Of a DNA stretch of 64,000 nucleotides, positions 1 through 13,986 are shown in pieces (the stretch's first letter is position 1; each line of letters begins with the position of its first letter). The position numbers were made by a program, and so were the translations under genes. This DNA comes from Atrina japonica (taxonomy: Eukaryota; Mollusca; Bivalvia; Pterioida; Pinnidae), in the NCBI GenBank assembly GCA_030159075.1, contig BROG01000135.1, forward strand, positions 486,001 to 550,000, written 5' to 3'. The notes below the pieces were generated by a model. It worked only from the letters and a program-made list of their open reading frames with translations, ran no database searches and had not been told where the DNA came from.

Positions 1-3000
1 CATAATATACATAACCAAGATAAGATACAGACCACCCCCAAACACCCCCCAAATAAGTATAAACAATCACCCCCACTATAATCAGTTATATCCGATCAAT
101 TAAGAAAGACCATATCCCAAAATAATTATCACCCCACTCATAAGACACAACATTACCAACCCTATGAATCACATAATCCTAATAACATATGTCCCCAGAC
201 CAACACAATAGCCCAGATCAATTTATCGCCACATGACCGACCCAATTTAGCAAAATGTCTACATATACACATTATAACAACCAATAACCCAATAATCCAT
301 ACCCCCCAAAAATATGAAGCATCACCCAAGAAATAACCATACAAAGCACAATGATGATTCAACCACCCCATCCCAACACAAATAACATCATTATTTACTT
401 ACAAAAGTAATTATACACCAACAATAAGTTCCCCCCTTCCCACAATACATCCCAACATACACAACCCCGCACACATACCCAATTACAATTTCAAAACACT
501 CCATATGATCAATCCCAGCCATAACCAGTCTATACACCCCCAAAAGTAGATATCATCCCCAAGTTGACCATTACCCCACCGAGCATCACATACGCCGGTC
601 GGAACCCCAATCTTCTCAAATCCACATTTAATACATACCCAAAGTTAGAATCAACCCACCGCCACATAATCAAAATCAACAAACCATAAATTAAGCCATC
701 AATCAGAACAAGCAGTTATCATATGAATCACATTCCACCAATCAATATCCGCGACATCATTTCAATCAGATAAAAAAAAATAAATAATACGCATAATACG
801 CCTTAAATATTATCCAGATATACCCAATAATTAAAGACCAAACCATAATCCCAAACAATACATTCCCAAACACAAAATTGTATGAGCCACACACATCCCC
901 TAGCCGATCACAAAACATTACTGCACTCAAAATCAACATACCATCTCATTCAGAATTATCATTTTCACACCTACATAACACCAATATTCGCAATTTCCAG
1001 AGCCATGACATATACTAGCCATTACATCTCCACACCAAAACATATAACTCAACAGACCAATGAGCCCAGTACAACAATCCATCCACAATATACAACATTT
1101 AGCATGCGAGAGTTATACAGAGTAATACACCCTTTCAGACTATAGACACACCAACCACCACAACGCACATTAAAAAACACAACAGAAAAAGCCAAGCAAA
1201 AACATCAAATCCCTGCTAAACCAGTAAACCCCAATGATAGAACACACACACATCAATATAAATCATTAATCATTCATTTCACAGCTAACAGTCACATTAC
1301 ACGTAAACAAATTACCCAACACCATTACAAAACACCCACTTCACATTAAACCAAGATTTACCCCAAACCCCATCTACATAAGTCATTCAGAATCCATCAA
1401 ACACATTGACAATTAAATACATAAAGACAACCCCCACACAGACCACCACCAGATTCTTCAAGTTATTCACAATCGTGATGAACAAATCAAATGAACATCC
1501 AATATAATCGCCAATACCCTATCATAACTATTTATATCATTAATCTCACCTTTTACAAAATCATCATATATATTTCATTATCGAATTAGAATTATCCCAT
1601 ATCATCACATTCCCAAAGAAATGCACTTACAGACAACAAATATAACTATTATAAAGATAGATATTCACCTAATATATTTATTTCCCATTCCATCGCCTTA
1701 CTACATCCAAATCATCATATCAAGTATATCGAAAGGCGACCCACCATTCAAGCTCATTGCTATATCACCAATTCAGTATATCCATCCATCATCTCCTCGA
1801 CAATTATTATCAGTCATAAAATCAAACCATCCATTAGAAACCATCAACCGAACCTTAAAAGGTCCATAGCCATAAGACCCAACATTCCATAAAAATACCT
1901 TATCACCGAACATCAACCACAATTACCCGCACAAACCCTTAACATCAAATCCCTTATCCATCAAATGTCAAAAAATAACGAACAAGCACTAACAAGACAT
2001 TAGATTCACCATTCACATCCAATAAAATCTATTTTACTAAATACAATAATTCCCAATCCATTTCTACAGTCCCACATACCCATTTAACATAAATCATCAG
2101 CCCTGCCATAGGCCGATGACTCATGAGTCATACCATTTTCCATAATTTCGACATATCCTCATCCAAATACCATATCCAAGCATACCACACCAACAACATA
2201 AATCACAACATATCCCACCAAGATTGAAATTACATGCGATTCAGCAAAATGTAACATTCACATCCCCCCATACATAAAATCTACAGCATCCACTATAGAC
2301 CACCACAACAGTTAAGATTTACAATCAAATAGAACATAACATACATCCCCCAAGTTATCACACATTTTTTTTGCACAATCCCAACACCCCAAATAACAGA
2401 CCAATACACATCCAGCCGCCCCATACCCAAGAAATATATCATAAATGCTAATTAAATACTTCATATACATTCATTCAATATTTACATATGCCCTAACCAC
2501 AACCACCTCACCAACCAATCACACAATCCCATCAACCCCCAATTAAGCACAAAACAGACACTCTACCCATCAGACCCAACCCTTAGTATCATAATTCATG
2601 CGCCCCCAAATTTTCATTAAGACACATTAACCCCAACCCACCATACAATATCAATGCACCATATCAATCACATATTAACCATACACAAATATTACCATAA
2701 TCAATCCAAGTTTTCAAGCCACACCCCCAGACACCATCCAGAATGATCAACGCCGCAGATCAGATTCAAGTGATTACCCAGATCCCCATCCTCTCATTCT
2801 CCCGTCTAAAAATTAAACCTTTAGCAAATAACCTAAAACCACATACCAGTTATCCATTTAAACAGACCCACATCACACCATACCCAATAATTACGAAAGT
2901 TATACATAATCACCAACATAGAACCACCAACATTCCTCACTATACCCACAACTTCAATTTACATAAATCAGCCACATGCATTATAAATTAATTATAAGCC

Positions 3001-6000
3001 ATACATTCAATATAGACAAAATACAAAAACAACAAACACAATTCAATAATTCCAGTAATAGACAAAATCCGAGAGATTCCCACCCAAAATACATTCAACA
3101 TAGGCCAATTAACTATGCCATCCCCATTTTCAGTACATAGAGTTTAATATGTTCGATCACATATAACCCAGGTAGAGCAGATATGTCCCATCATCATCCA
3201 GAAAATACATATAATCAAAATTATAAATCACATTCATATCCATAACCATCGAATCCTGTACCATAATCACCATAATAATTTTTATTTTACAAATAAAAAA
3301 GATCTATTCCAGACAGTTCACTCCCACCATTTATCCTGATACCTAAAATTACAATTAATACATCAATACATAGGAGACAATTACCCAATTTTTCAGAATC
3401 CAATATCCCATGGAATACGATAAAAAATTTAAACATTCCCAAAATAACAATATCAGCCCCCACACCCATATACAAACACAAGCACCACAACCATTATCAC
3501 CAATATCTAACCATAACACTATATAAAACTAAATATTATCACAAATATCATCATTACCAGCCCAAGTAAACAATAAAGCATCATCCAATTTATCTACATA
3601 TATAGCCCCACCAACATACACAATAAGAACCCATCTTCTAGGGCCCAAGAGAGAACCCAAAAATATCCAAAGAATCCCGAGCAAATTTACCCCAATAAAT
3701 TTTATATTATATCAATGACCAAAACAATCAATAACCAAACCAAACATCACATTGACAGAAATATAATAATGATTTCACACACACATTAGTACATATCAGA
3801 TAAGGTGACCTAAGCGACCCCCCCCAATCATAACCCCCCTCACCACACACACAGCATACCATCTAACACCAACCCCCAATACCATCACACAAAACACAAG
3901 GGCATGAACACCCAACAATAATTCAATATTCCATTCCCCCCATTAAATCCATCCATACACCACAACCGCATCATTAACCCAGCACAAGAAATTCTATTTT
4001 ATTATAAACGATTCTTCAGATATCAACAAATAATAATATAGCCCCATCCTCCCAATTAAAACATGCCACGATGCTAATCACCCCAAGTCAATAGCATACA
4101 TGCATACGAACCACCGACAATTTATTCATGCCATCATTCGATCAATGACGATTTGCATATCACACAACATTCCTAAACCATAAACGAAGTTAATCATCAA
4201 CAAAGCGAGAACTTATCTATCATGCCAAAATCAGACTCATTTAAGTCCAAAATTTTAAGTTCGAAATATACCAAGCCATCCCCCCTCACATTACAAAATG
4301 TACCATCCCACCATTATAACCACACGAAAACCACCAACACTGTCAAGATAACCAACAATCATCAGCCACCATTAGATCCCTATGAAATCAAATGTATTAC
4401 TCAGTCCCATAAATTGAATCCCAAAAAATGTCCCGCCGTAATAACATACATAAACCCCCAACAATTTAATCACAATATTAACATCACCTCACATTTACAA
4501 TCAAGACCACATCCCCAAAGACCATCCATTACCCGATACAATCATACTATATGTTCCCCTACCACAATTATCACAATCCCCTCAGCCAACAAATTAAACA
4601 CAACATATTCCCAATCCACAGACATAAATTCTACATCGATTATCGATAAACATGTCAACGCGAAAAACACAAATATTTTAACACACCGCCCGAACAAACC
4701 ACCATTAACGATTCAAAACCATACCAAACCCCACCCACCACCATTCAAATAATCCTTCATAATAAAAAATACAACCCCATAACATGAATATATCAGTAAT
4801 ACAAAACCCTACAAATTAACACATTGACCAACATAAAATGCACAAAAGCTCATCCAGAATATCCCCATCCATATCAAATATCCACAACACCACCCATTAT
4901 CCACCCATAAAGCATAAATCGAACCAGTAAGCAAAATATAATCCCACCAGATTACCACATACTTTCCCACCATTAAAATTAGCAGTATTTCCCCAACCTA
5001 TCATTACCACACAGCACATTCGAATCACAAAATATATCACCATATATCACCATTATGCGACCCAAACATATACCACATCATCATAACCACATAGCCATCC
5101 ATCATCCCCCCAATGTTATAAACCACAAATATCCAACACCCAGAACAATACAACCAGTTCCCACACAACAAACAACATCACCAGAATATCACGATCGATA
5201 AAAGTTAAGCAGACCCAACGGCACCCCTTACAACCAAGAATACAACGAATACAACCAAATCCATTGCCCCAAAAAAATCAATCAGTCCCCGATACCGAGA
5301 GTCCATATTCCCAAAGAAACATCACAAACCAAACACGATCACATATCATATAAGACACACATCACACGCCAAACCCAATAATCCCCATACTTTAGTGCCA
5401 AGGATCATATTTTATATACCACCGTATCCCACAGTATCCCAATTCATCACATTATTGATCACTCCCACACTAACACCAACCTTATTCATTACCAAAAATA
5501 AAATGACAAAAAACCAACCAACCCAATAAATTTTATAAGTTACATATGAGACCCTAACAATACCTTAACCTAACATTGCCCTAAAATAGTGTCACCAAAA
5601 GAAAGAATATCATAAAAACAATACCCAATAGACAATCACAACACATCCCAATATATCATACCCGATTGCCACAAAAGATAATGTACGAACTATTTAAAAT
5701 CCATCCATTCCCCAACCAAAAATATAATACCACATTATGACACATACATCAAAACATAGCAAATACCGACATCAAATACCCTAATACATCATCCGAATCC
5801 ACCCCCACACCACATCCCATACACACCACCCTCCGAACACAAGACAACAAACACTTTTAATCTACCCATAAAATCACACCAAATCCACAATTAGCAACGA
5901 ACAAATATATTTAGTGTAAAGTAAAAGATTGCCATATTCACAGAATTAGACATCACAACCCCAGCCCATCAAATATTCAAACCATCCATCCAAATTCCCA

Positions 6001-6150
6001 TAATTATTCAATTATACCATCATACCCCCCAACCCCACACCGCTTACCAGTAACCCCCAGAGATCCAAGAAAACCATTCCCCACTATATATGGAAACCTC
6101 AAACATCAATTCAACCCCATAAATAATCAACCAAAATTGCCCATCCCCCC
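1..6150. other. A/C-rich, G-depleted block of unknown origin
   Basis: The + strand here is strikingly rich in A and C and poor in G. Two 60-base lines I counted gave G 4 and 5 and C 19 and 20, against G 10 in a line just to the right of the block. I see no tRNA, rRNA, transposon, microsatellite or domain-bearing ORF. Open frames on the + strand, the longest at 4222-4752, follow from the scarcity of TGA and TAG and encode only His/Asn/Pro/Thr/Ile-rich text. The block ends between about 6126 and 6154, against a readable exon of gene A. It could be a misassembled or badly called stretch, a heavily deaminated segment, or an organellar insertion. Upstream exons of gene A should lie here but cannot be recognised. 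Confidence 0.75.
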
Positions 6151-6152
6151 AA

Positions 6153-6242
6153 TTGTCCAAATGGACAAAAGAAAAACACCAGATGTGATCCAAATATCTG
6201 CCGCTTTACAAAATGCCCAGGAGACAGAACTGTCACATGCAC
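6153..6242 (+). CDS. Gene A exon, first half of the Cys module
   Basis: The frame reads CPNG, then Cys pairs spaced like gene B, and ends on a split Thr codon before GTAAGT. The 5' boundary is uncertain: no AG acceptor is present. The frame is open from 6127, and the place where a pyrimidine tract plus AG is expected reads as a run of C followed by AA (6145-6152). Confidence 0.65.
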
Positions 6243-6297
6243 GTAAGTAAATTCCATTTCTATTTCTATGAGTATCATTATTCTATTATTTTCATTA

Positions 6298-6362
<65 letters not shown>

Positions 6363-8698
6363 TTTGATATAAGTGAAATTTTGTCGCCAAGTATTCGCCG
6401 AAAGAAGCGATAGAAGTCTTTAAAATAAGTATAGACCTCTTGTGACGAGAGATATGACACGTAAAAGAAATAAGCGTTTGACTTTCGTCCATAGCACAGG
6501 TCAAAATTTATGGCACTTCTCTTTAGCTGCTGACGTTTTTATGTAAATATAAAAACAAATAACGACAGAAAACACAATAGATAAATAAGAGGTAAAATTT
6601 TGTTTTTATCAAATGAATAAATTAAAGTTGTTTTATCTACGTCTTGAGTATTTAGGGGAAAGCAATTAACATCGAAAGTCACGAAAAAAGGTTTACTATA
6701 AAATAGTCAATAGATAATAGACAGTACCCATGAAAACAGCACAAATACCAGTAATCATCAATATATTGTGCTTACATGGAAACCGGAACAAGATATGGCG
6801 GTGTCTTATTACTTTTACTTTTACATCTTCTGAAGTTTCTAGAGATATGCCGAAAAATTGATTGGTACCAGCTAAAACGTTATCAGGAGAACTCGTACCC
6901 AAGACGAATCATACCAATAACAAAAACTAGACCCACTGAATGACAAATCGTGGCCTATGAACTCATATTTATGAGTACCGGTTGTCCGAGACAATTCGTA
7001 CCAAAGTTTTGGTGTGAATTTACTTTGTTGTGAGTCGTCCAGTAATCCTATTAATAATTATGGCTGTTATCGACCTGTTATAGCATCTTATTCTATCGTC
7101 CTTTATAAAGAGATAAATGAAACTAACGATTTCCTGGTAGACTGGATATAATATAAACACATTTCATTCTATTCTTACTTCTAATATATATGGAATTTCT
7201 TATATGAAGTCGTCGAGAATATTTTTAAACACCGGTTTACTTTTGGTTGGGGGGAGGGAGGGGGGCACTGGAACTTTTTCTCACGGTCGTATTACTGGGA
7301 AACAAAGCAATATACGGAATTACAATTTCTGGGAACGTTATATTTTTAAATAAGTACGATGTAAAATACTTTATCACTGAACACAAGTTTGACACTAGTC
7401 GGCGACAGTGGAACTTTAAAAGACATATTATGCTTCACATATCTTCTTGAATATGCACTGAATAACATAATACTGTATAAAGTATATACACCTATTTTGT
7501 AACCGAACACATACAAATGCACGCATCGTAGGTATCCATACATATATGGATACAGAAGACATTTATCCAGTCAATGTAAATTTATTCACAAATTAGATTT
7601 TTGTTTTAAATTCGTCTGCAATTGTACATTATTGTACACACAAATTTATACTTCAATTTATATGCTCGTCCTTCTTTATCTTACAGCGTCAATTACTGTG
7701 GATGCTACGCAGATTACAGAGACAGTCAAAATCGAAAGGTAGAATGCCGAGGATGGTGGAACATTCCTGACAATAGGAAGAAAGCCCAGTCCCAGTTATC
7801 CGTCGTAGATAGTGAACCATTACTTGAAGCTCCGCCAGTTATCGATCCAGTTATATCAGAAAACGAAATACTCGGATTCGAACCCCTTCAACTTAACGCC
7901 CCAGTCCAGCCGGTTTCTGTTCCTATACGAAAACCAGAAGATGCCCAAGCAAGACGACAGGCTACAAGAGCCAGCAAAAGAACTAACACTGTGCAAGAAA
8001 AACCAGTCAACCAGCAATTTACATTAAATCTCCAAATTGTGGACGGTAAGGATACGACGGTTGGTAGCACAGGAAGAAAGGACAGTGCACAGAGTAGCGA
8101 TCAGCAACAATTGAATGAAGTTAACGCTAAAGGTATCAATAGTAATCGGTTTTTAAATAGTAAAGCTCAGTTGCGACAAAACTCGAAAATTGTCAATAGA
8201 AAGACAACATCAAGGCAGAATGTTCCTCAAGCAGCATCAGTAAAGAACATTGCACAGTCAGTGGTACCAGCAGCACCTATAAAGGTGGATCCACCCCCAG
8301 TTTTGCGTCAGGCGCATCGATCAACGTCACAAGCTATTGACACTTCCACCCCAATGAAAATTCCTGCAGTTTCTAGGCAACAAGTTGGAGAATTTGAACC
8401 TTTATCTGACAGTAAAAGAGCGCCTAGACAACGTGTGCATGACACGAGATTACCGCCATTTAAGCCTATTGTAAAACCTTTGAAATTACAACCACCTGTG
8501 CAACCAACACCTCCAAAACCGAGTGTTCAAAATTCAGAATCTAATAAGATTGCCGCCAAACCCAGTGATTTTGGTGTAATCAATCTCAGAACAGGCCACA
8601 CAATATCCATTCCACCAGGACTTTTTGACTTACTTTTGCAGTCGATGAATACACCCGGCGTACCAGTACAAGCTCATAATACTCAAAGGACGAGATAA
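6153..8698 (+). CDS. Gene A: secreted-type protein with eight-Cys module and basic Gln/Pro-rich tail (5' incomplete)
   Basis: Two exons join: about 6153-6242 and 7687-8698, with intron 6243-7686 (GTAAGT donor, TTACAG acceptor, phase 2). Together they give about 366 residues from the first Cys. The module starts CPNG, continues through CDPNIC, then NYCGCYADY, and ends at the Cys of RKVEC. Its spacing is C-x9-C-x4-C-x4-C-x7-C-x4-C-x1-C-x13-C. This resembles small Cys modules of secreted invertebrate matrix proteins that carry a C-x-N-Y-C-G-G-C core, although one glycine is missing here. The remaining ~310 residues are rich in Gln, Pro, Ser, Lys and Arg, with no recognised domain; FEPL occurs twice. 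The signal peptide and start codon must lie upstream in the unreadable block. Function is unknown; an extracellular structural role is inferred from the Cys module and composition. Confidence 0.72.
6290..6363. repeat. (ATT)n microsatellite in the gene A intron
   Basis: About 20 uninterrupted ATT units just after the 5' splice site. The open frames on both strands here are poly-Ile artefacts of the repeat. Confidence 0.95.
7687..8698 (+). CDS. Gene A last exon: end of Cys module and low-complexity tail
   Basis: The exon follows a good pyrimidine tract and TTACAG. One base completes the split codon, then 336 residues run to a TAA at 8696-8698. The first 25 residues finish the Cys module. The tail is basic and Gln/Pro/Ser-rich and ends in TQRTR. 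The open frame extends leftwards to 7622, but that part is intron. No clear poly(A) signal lies close: ATTAAA at 8728-8733 is very near the stop, and AATAAA at 10903-10908 would imply a 2.2 kb 3' UTR. Confidence 0.78.
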
Positions 8699-9171
8699 AA
8701 TGTGAGTAAATTGAGGTTAAATTTTAAATTAAAACGACAGCTGATTAGTGTTTTTCCCAAGAAAACAGTTTTGTGTTTTGAAGATATATAATGGTCTTTT
8801 TATCAGTTTACTAATGTGTCTTATACCTGTCTATACCGATTGTGACGTGGGCCGGATGTCTCATAATTTTTCGCAAAATACAAAAGCTCCACTAAAGGTA
8901 GACGAGATACGATGAAAACACAGAATTATTTTGCATTTGAAGATTTTATATGTATTTCATTCGGTTAGAAGTATTAAAGAACGTTAACACTAACTTGAAA
9001 AGAACAACAGAAAATTGAACTGGAAATTTTTCTAAAGTTGAACAAGGTGTTTAAATGAGCAAACACTGTCATCATTTGTTACAAGCTGTATGTCACTATA
9101 AGTATACAGGATGACCAGGTGCAAATTAAATACTGTGTTCTCATTTAGAAAGTATGGTTGCGTTTGATTAC

Positions 9172-9283
9172 TGACTCCACATTGGCACCTGATTCCACCT
9201 CTGGATTTCCGGAGCAGCAATCTCCAACACTTGTATATTTATCCTGTAGATTTATACTTTGGTATCTGAGATTTTTATATTCA
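9172..9283 (+). repeat. 3' tail of the YIDD retroelement, 5'-truncated copy
   Basis: Shares the tail phrases of the full copy at 27785-28735: a 'cacctgattccacctct' block followed by 'tttatactttggtatctgag'. No coding part is present. Confidence 0.75.
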
Positions 9284-10142
9284 TAACATCATTATCAAAT
9301 GTTTTATATTCATCTTTTATGATTCATTATAAATATACACTAAATCTAAATAATTTCGTTTCAGGTTTTGTGTCACTCAATGCACGTGTTATGATAAAGG
9401 AAATCCGCAAGACATAAAGAACAATTTACTTTTTGTGACGTCATTCGTTTTTCCAGAATGCAATAGTTACATGTAGACTTTGACTAAGTAACCGATTGTG
9501 ACACATTTCCTTTACAGAGGATTTTTTGTAAAATTGTAGTTAGATATATTTCTTATCCTATTCTGTATATAACTGCTCTGAAGTGTGATTGCGGCTCAGC
9601 GACTCTAAACTCCTCATAAAGGGGATGGTAATTACCTGTTCGACACAAAAAATATTGGAGCCTCAGTGATTCTTTGAATCGTAACAATGCAAAATGTTCC
9701 CCAATACATTCGGGAGAAGTCATTATTTTGTTGGTTTTTTTTACAGAAAATGACTCCTTATATTGGTCGCACTACACTGTTTATAGATCTACGTTTATTG
9801 ACTTCTGTATCTTAAATAAGCCCTTCACCCCAAATGGTATGCTCTGTTTAATTATCTTAGACCAGTTTATTATGGGCTGTAATGTTACAAATGTCAATGC
9901 AGTTTTACAATATATAAACACTTTCTCACACGATGGTTTACTTTCTAATTACTTGTTGACAAATGATAATGTTCTTTACTTCTGTTAATGTGACGTGTAT
10001 GTGTTTTATTTAATTAATGAGTTCATCTATATAAGCAGAGTTAATGTTACGCAAAGTGTATTACAAAAAATGTCATTAAACGTCCTCGTGGCAATGTATG
10101 ATAGCGTAGAATGGATAGACATGTTTGTTCACATACATCATG

Positions 10143-10275
<133 letters not shown>

Positions 10276-11846
10276 CATGATGTTTTATTATTTTTACTGT
10301 TACTTATCGGCGTGGAAAGTAAAACACTTTGCACAATCAGTCAATGTAAACTGATTTTCGCTCGGCTAAGCAAAATATCCGAGTTATAGAATTATATTAT
10401 GAACAATATACTTTTGCATAAACATCTTAACGCCTAGTATGGTTGTGAGTTTATTGCAGCGCTCGTCTTGAAAACTCAAAGTTCTATTTCGAATCCGAAT
10501 GAAGCCTAGGGCCTTTTAGCACAAGACGACTGATCATTTTTTCGTTGAGTGTCAGCGTGAATTTTACGATACTTTTATTTGTTAAGTCCTAGTGGTTTCC
10601 CATCACAAAAGAATATTCAGGAAACAGTGGACTTACCGGAAATTGCAGAACATGAAATGACAATAAGAATAGAATCACACATGCCTATGCAATGTACTGA
10701 GTTTCCGTTCATTATTGTTTATGCTTCGTCAAATTAAATACTTCACATATAATGACAAAAGAAGGTGAGCGATATGTAAAATTTATCAGATCTACGACTG
10801 ATATTGAGCATGTGGTTTCCTACATTACCTGATCTCAATTTAAATCGGTTACGTTTAGAAACACAATATATTGTTTTTATTTAGAACATATATATTTTAA
10901 GCAATAAAGAACATACCGTGAAACCTTGCCTTTTTAGATTAACACTTCCTAAACTATTTCATAAAAAAGTTTGGTCTCTTACGCGAGAGTATATATTTGT
11001 TTATTTTATTAATGTATTCTAAACGGATTAGACTAGGTTTTAGGTACGATACCACTGTACATTTATATACGATAAGAATTATATCATAAGTGTAAAGATA
11101 ATCGTCTAACTACACATATCTACACGTTTTCATGACGAGATATTAATCTAAGTTTTATATTTTACATTTGAAATACCTATGTTTATGCCTTTCGCAACTT
11201 GAAATATGTGACATTAATTTTTTATATTTTTGTTTTAATTTTGCAAATGTGCTGTCGTAACTGTAGATCATTATGACAACTAATTATTCTTTGAATATTT
11301 GTTTTTATATATGTTTTACATAGACTGTTTAAATTCAAATTGAAATGTAAAGAGATATAGTACTTTTCTGTCAACCGCTACAAATACAAGTGTGGATTTA
11401 TGTTCTATATAGCTCATATCAAATAATCAAATATTTCCGGTAGCACCAGTTTGCGTTTCTGTATGTTATAATTTCCTTACGATGGCGTTCGATTTTGTAA
11501 ATATTATGTCTAATATAACATAATTTAAGGTACATAGTAAATTTTCAAATTGTGTTTTATACGTAATTCAATGTCTCCTCAACATGGAACGGTAGATCTT
11601 TCGCAATTTACATAGAATAATTCCTTTCACTTTCCTCTCTAAAAGTTAGCATGCACACTTCCCAAAATATATCGACATCGGATCATTTTTGTCAATAGAT
11701 AGAAGGACTAGTGGTAACAGCGACGTGCGTAGAATCCAGGAAGAAAATTCTAACTAAAGCCGGATTGGGTGAATCTCTTGTTGTCTTTTTAATTCTGTAT
11801 ATGCCCTATATATATGTGTGTGTGTGTGTGTATGTATATATATATA

Positions 11847-12022
11847 CAGTGAAACCTGTATATAGGGGCCACCAAGGGGACTAGAAAATATTGACCTTTA
11901 TGTGCATGTGGCCCTTATACACAGGTCCAGTTTAGTTGAAGTATGCAGTCAAGGGACTTGAAAAAACTGGCCTCTATAAACAGGTTATCCTTATATAGAG
12001 GTGGCGGCTATAGCAGGTTTTA

Positions 12023-12025
<3 letters not shown>
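11847..12025. mobile_element. 179-bp MITE, Tc1/mariner or pogo-like, inserted in TA repeats
   Basis: The left end begins CAGTGAAACCTG and the right end closes CAGGTTTTACTG, so the inverted ends match closely; the similarity continues inward for about 28 bases with some mismatches. It is flanked by TA on each side (11845-11846 and 12026-12027), the expected target duplication of Tc1/mariner/pogo elements. There is no coding capacity. The (TA)n tract at 12026-12099 abuts the right end and a short TA/TG tract abuts the left. Confidence 0.75.

Positions 12026-12099
<74 letters not shown>
12026..12099. repeat. (TA)n microsatellite next to the MITE
   Basis: Pure TA run directly after the right end of the MITE. 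Confidence 0.95.
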
Positions 12100-12102
<3 letters not shown>

Positions 12103-12617
12103 AACGTGCATTGGCTAAAAGTTCCACCTAGAAATAAGATATTTTGTAAACTGTTTTGTATATAACATTTTTCATATAAGATGTATATCATCTATATTAA
12201 ATAGTTGTACAGGTATTGTAAATTAAAAAAAAATAAATGATTGATAGGAAAACAATCTGAGACTTGAAACTGTTGTCACAAAAAATCACATTTGAAGATA
12301 TAACAACGTAATTGCAAGGTAACACGTAATTAAAGATTCGTATTTATGTTCACGTTTTCTCATAAATATTGGGTGAAAATTCATTGTCAATTTTAATCAT
12401 CGCTCTGAAAAAAACCTACAGTTAATCCAAATAATGAAGACTCATAAAGCTGTAGACAATCGCCATTCAGCGTAAACGTCCAAGAGTTATTCCCCTTTAG
12501 CAGGCGTACTATTTTGTGTGTTTTTCTTTCAATCAGGTTTGTAACAAATTATGCATGTTGCTCTACAATATCGACGCTAAATGCAAATATCTCTTACAAA
12601 TACTGCGCATTGAAATA

Positions 12618-12690
<73 letters not shown>
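12618..12690. repeat. (TAG)n microsatellite
   Basis: About 24 TAG units; the poly-Ser frame here is an artefact. Confidence 0.95.
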
Positions 12691-12691
<1 letters not shown>

Positions 12692-13986
12692 AGGTAGTAG
12701 TATGGTCTGGCGGTCATAATTCTGGTGACCCTTTCTTGACCTGGAAGAGTTAACATTTTATGTAATGCAGAAAGACATTAACATTATACTGGCTTGGTTA
12801 ATCGTTCCTACGTTTCACAGAAACAACGGGTAACCTCTTAAGGACAATATTTTCTATTCAATATTTATCTTGTCTGAACTAAAAGTGATTGAAACATTCG
12901 TATGACAATCAAAAGGTTTCTCCGCTCAGGAAAGTTGTGTAAATCGGACAATAGTTGTTGTGTGCACCTAAATGAGGTGATTGAGCAGAAAATAAAATGA
13001 TATATGGTAAAGGATTCCAACAGGTGCTAATTAAGACCAGGTACGATTATACAGGTACTTATTTTCGTCTTGTCAGGTGGTCATTTTGGATTCCACAAGA
13101 TCTATATAAAACGTCATACTTGTTTTGTAGGAATCAGTGTAACTTAGAAAGAACCATTTGTTTCAGATAAAACCGATGACATACTTAGTATATTTAAAAA
13201 AGAGGAAGGATCTCATGTGATGTGAAATATATGAATGTAGAAATTATTGGACTGAATAATCTGGCACACTTGTGGGTATATACGGGATGCTTTTACATGC
13301 AAGAGTTAAGTCCCTTTCCTCAATTATCATTTTGTCATCAAAGAAAACTTATTATTAAAATCTCACTTGTTCTTGATAATATTTTAAACTTGGATATAGA
13401 TTCATGGTATATATGTGTTTTATGCTCTTATTAGAGTATTAAATAGAGGAGACGAGAGATTGAGAGTCGTTACCATAAGTAATAATCATATATGAATCAT
13501 GAATTCGGGAACAATAAAAATTCATTTTTTTTTCTCCTAGTGATTTAAATAAAGCTTACTAAATATTTATAATTTATGCCACAACACTTAAAATGTGCTG
13601 ATTTGACTGTCATAGTACTGACCAATATAACAGCATGCGACCTTGACCTTTACTGTGCACAATACAATCAACCTTAAATTAAATTAATTTGAAAGGAAAG
13701 GTGTCATATACAATGAAACGTTATGACAATTTATGACAAAAATGTGACTGCGCCCAAAACGACCGACTGAGGAACAAAAAGTATTCAAGACAATATGAAA
13801 CCGTGTCTCATAGACGACACAAAAGCATAACACTAATGTTTAGTTATTTCATCTACAGGAGACGGCTTGATTTATTTATTGACCCGACTATGTCTTATCG
13901 TGGATAAATTCGAAAGGTCATCCATCTTTGATTACATTGCCGACATCCGTTCAGGTTTATATTTTAGTATAGTCATTTCAATCAAG

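Noticed and set aside
4222..4752. 176-aa open frame in the A/C-rich block
   Set aside because: Its length follows from the lack of G (few TGA and TAG). The sequence is His/Asn/Pro/Thr low-information text without domains, splice signals or codon pattern.
1..6150. Clear mitochondrial insertion
   Set aside because: G/T richness of the minus strand fits bivalve mitochondrial coding strands, but the short stretches I translated with TGA as Trp gave no recognisable mitochondrial protein and stops recur. Kept only as an alternative.
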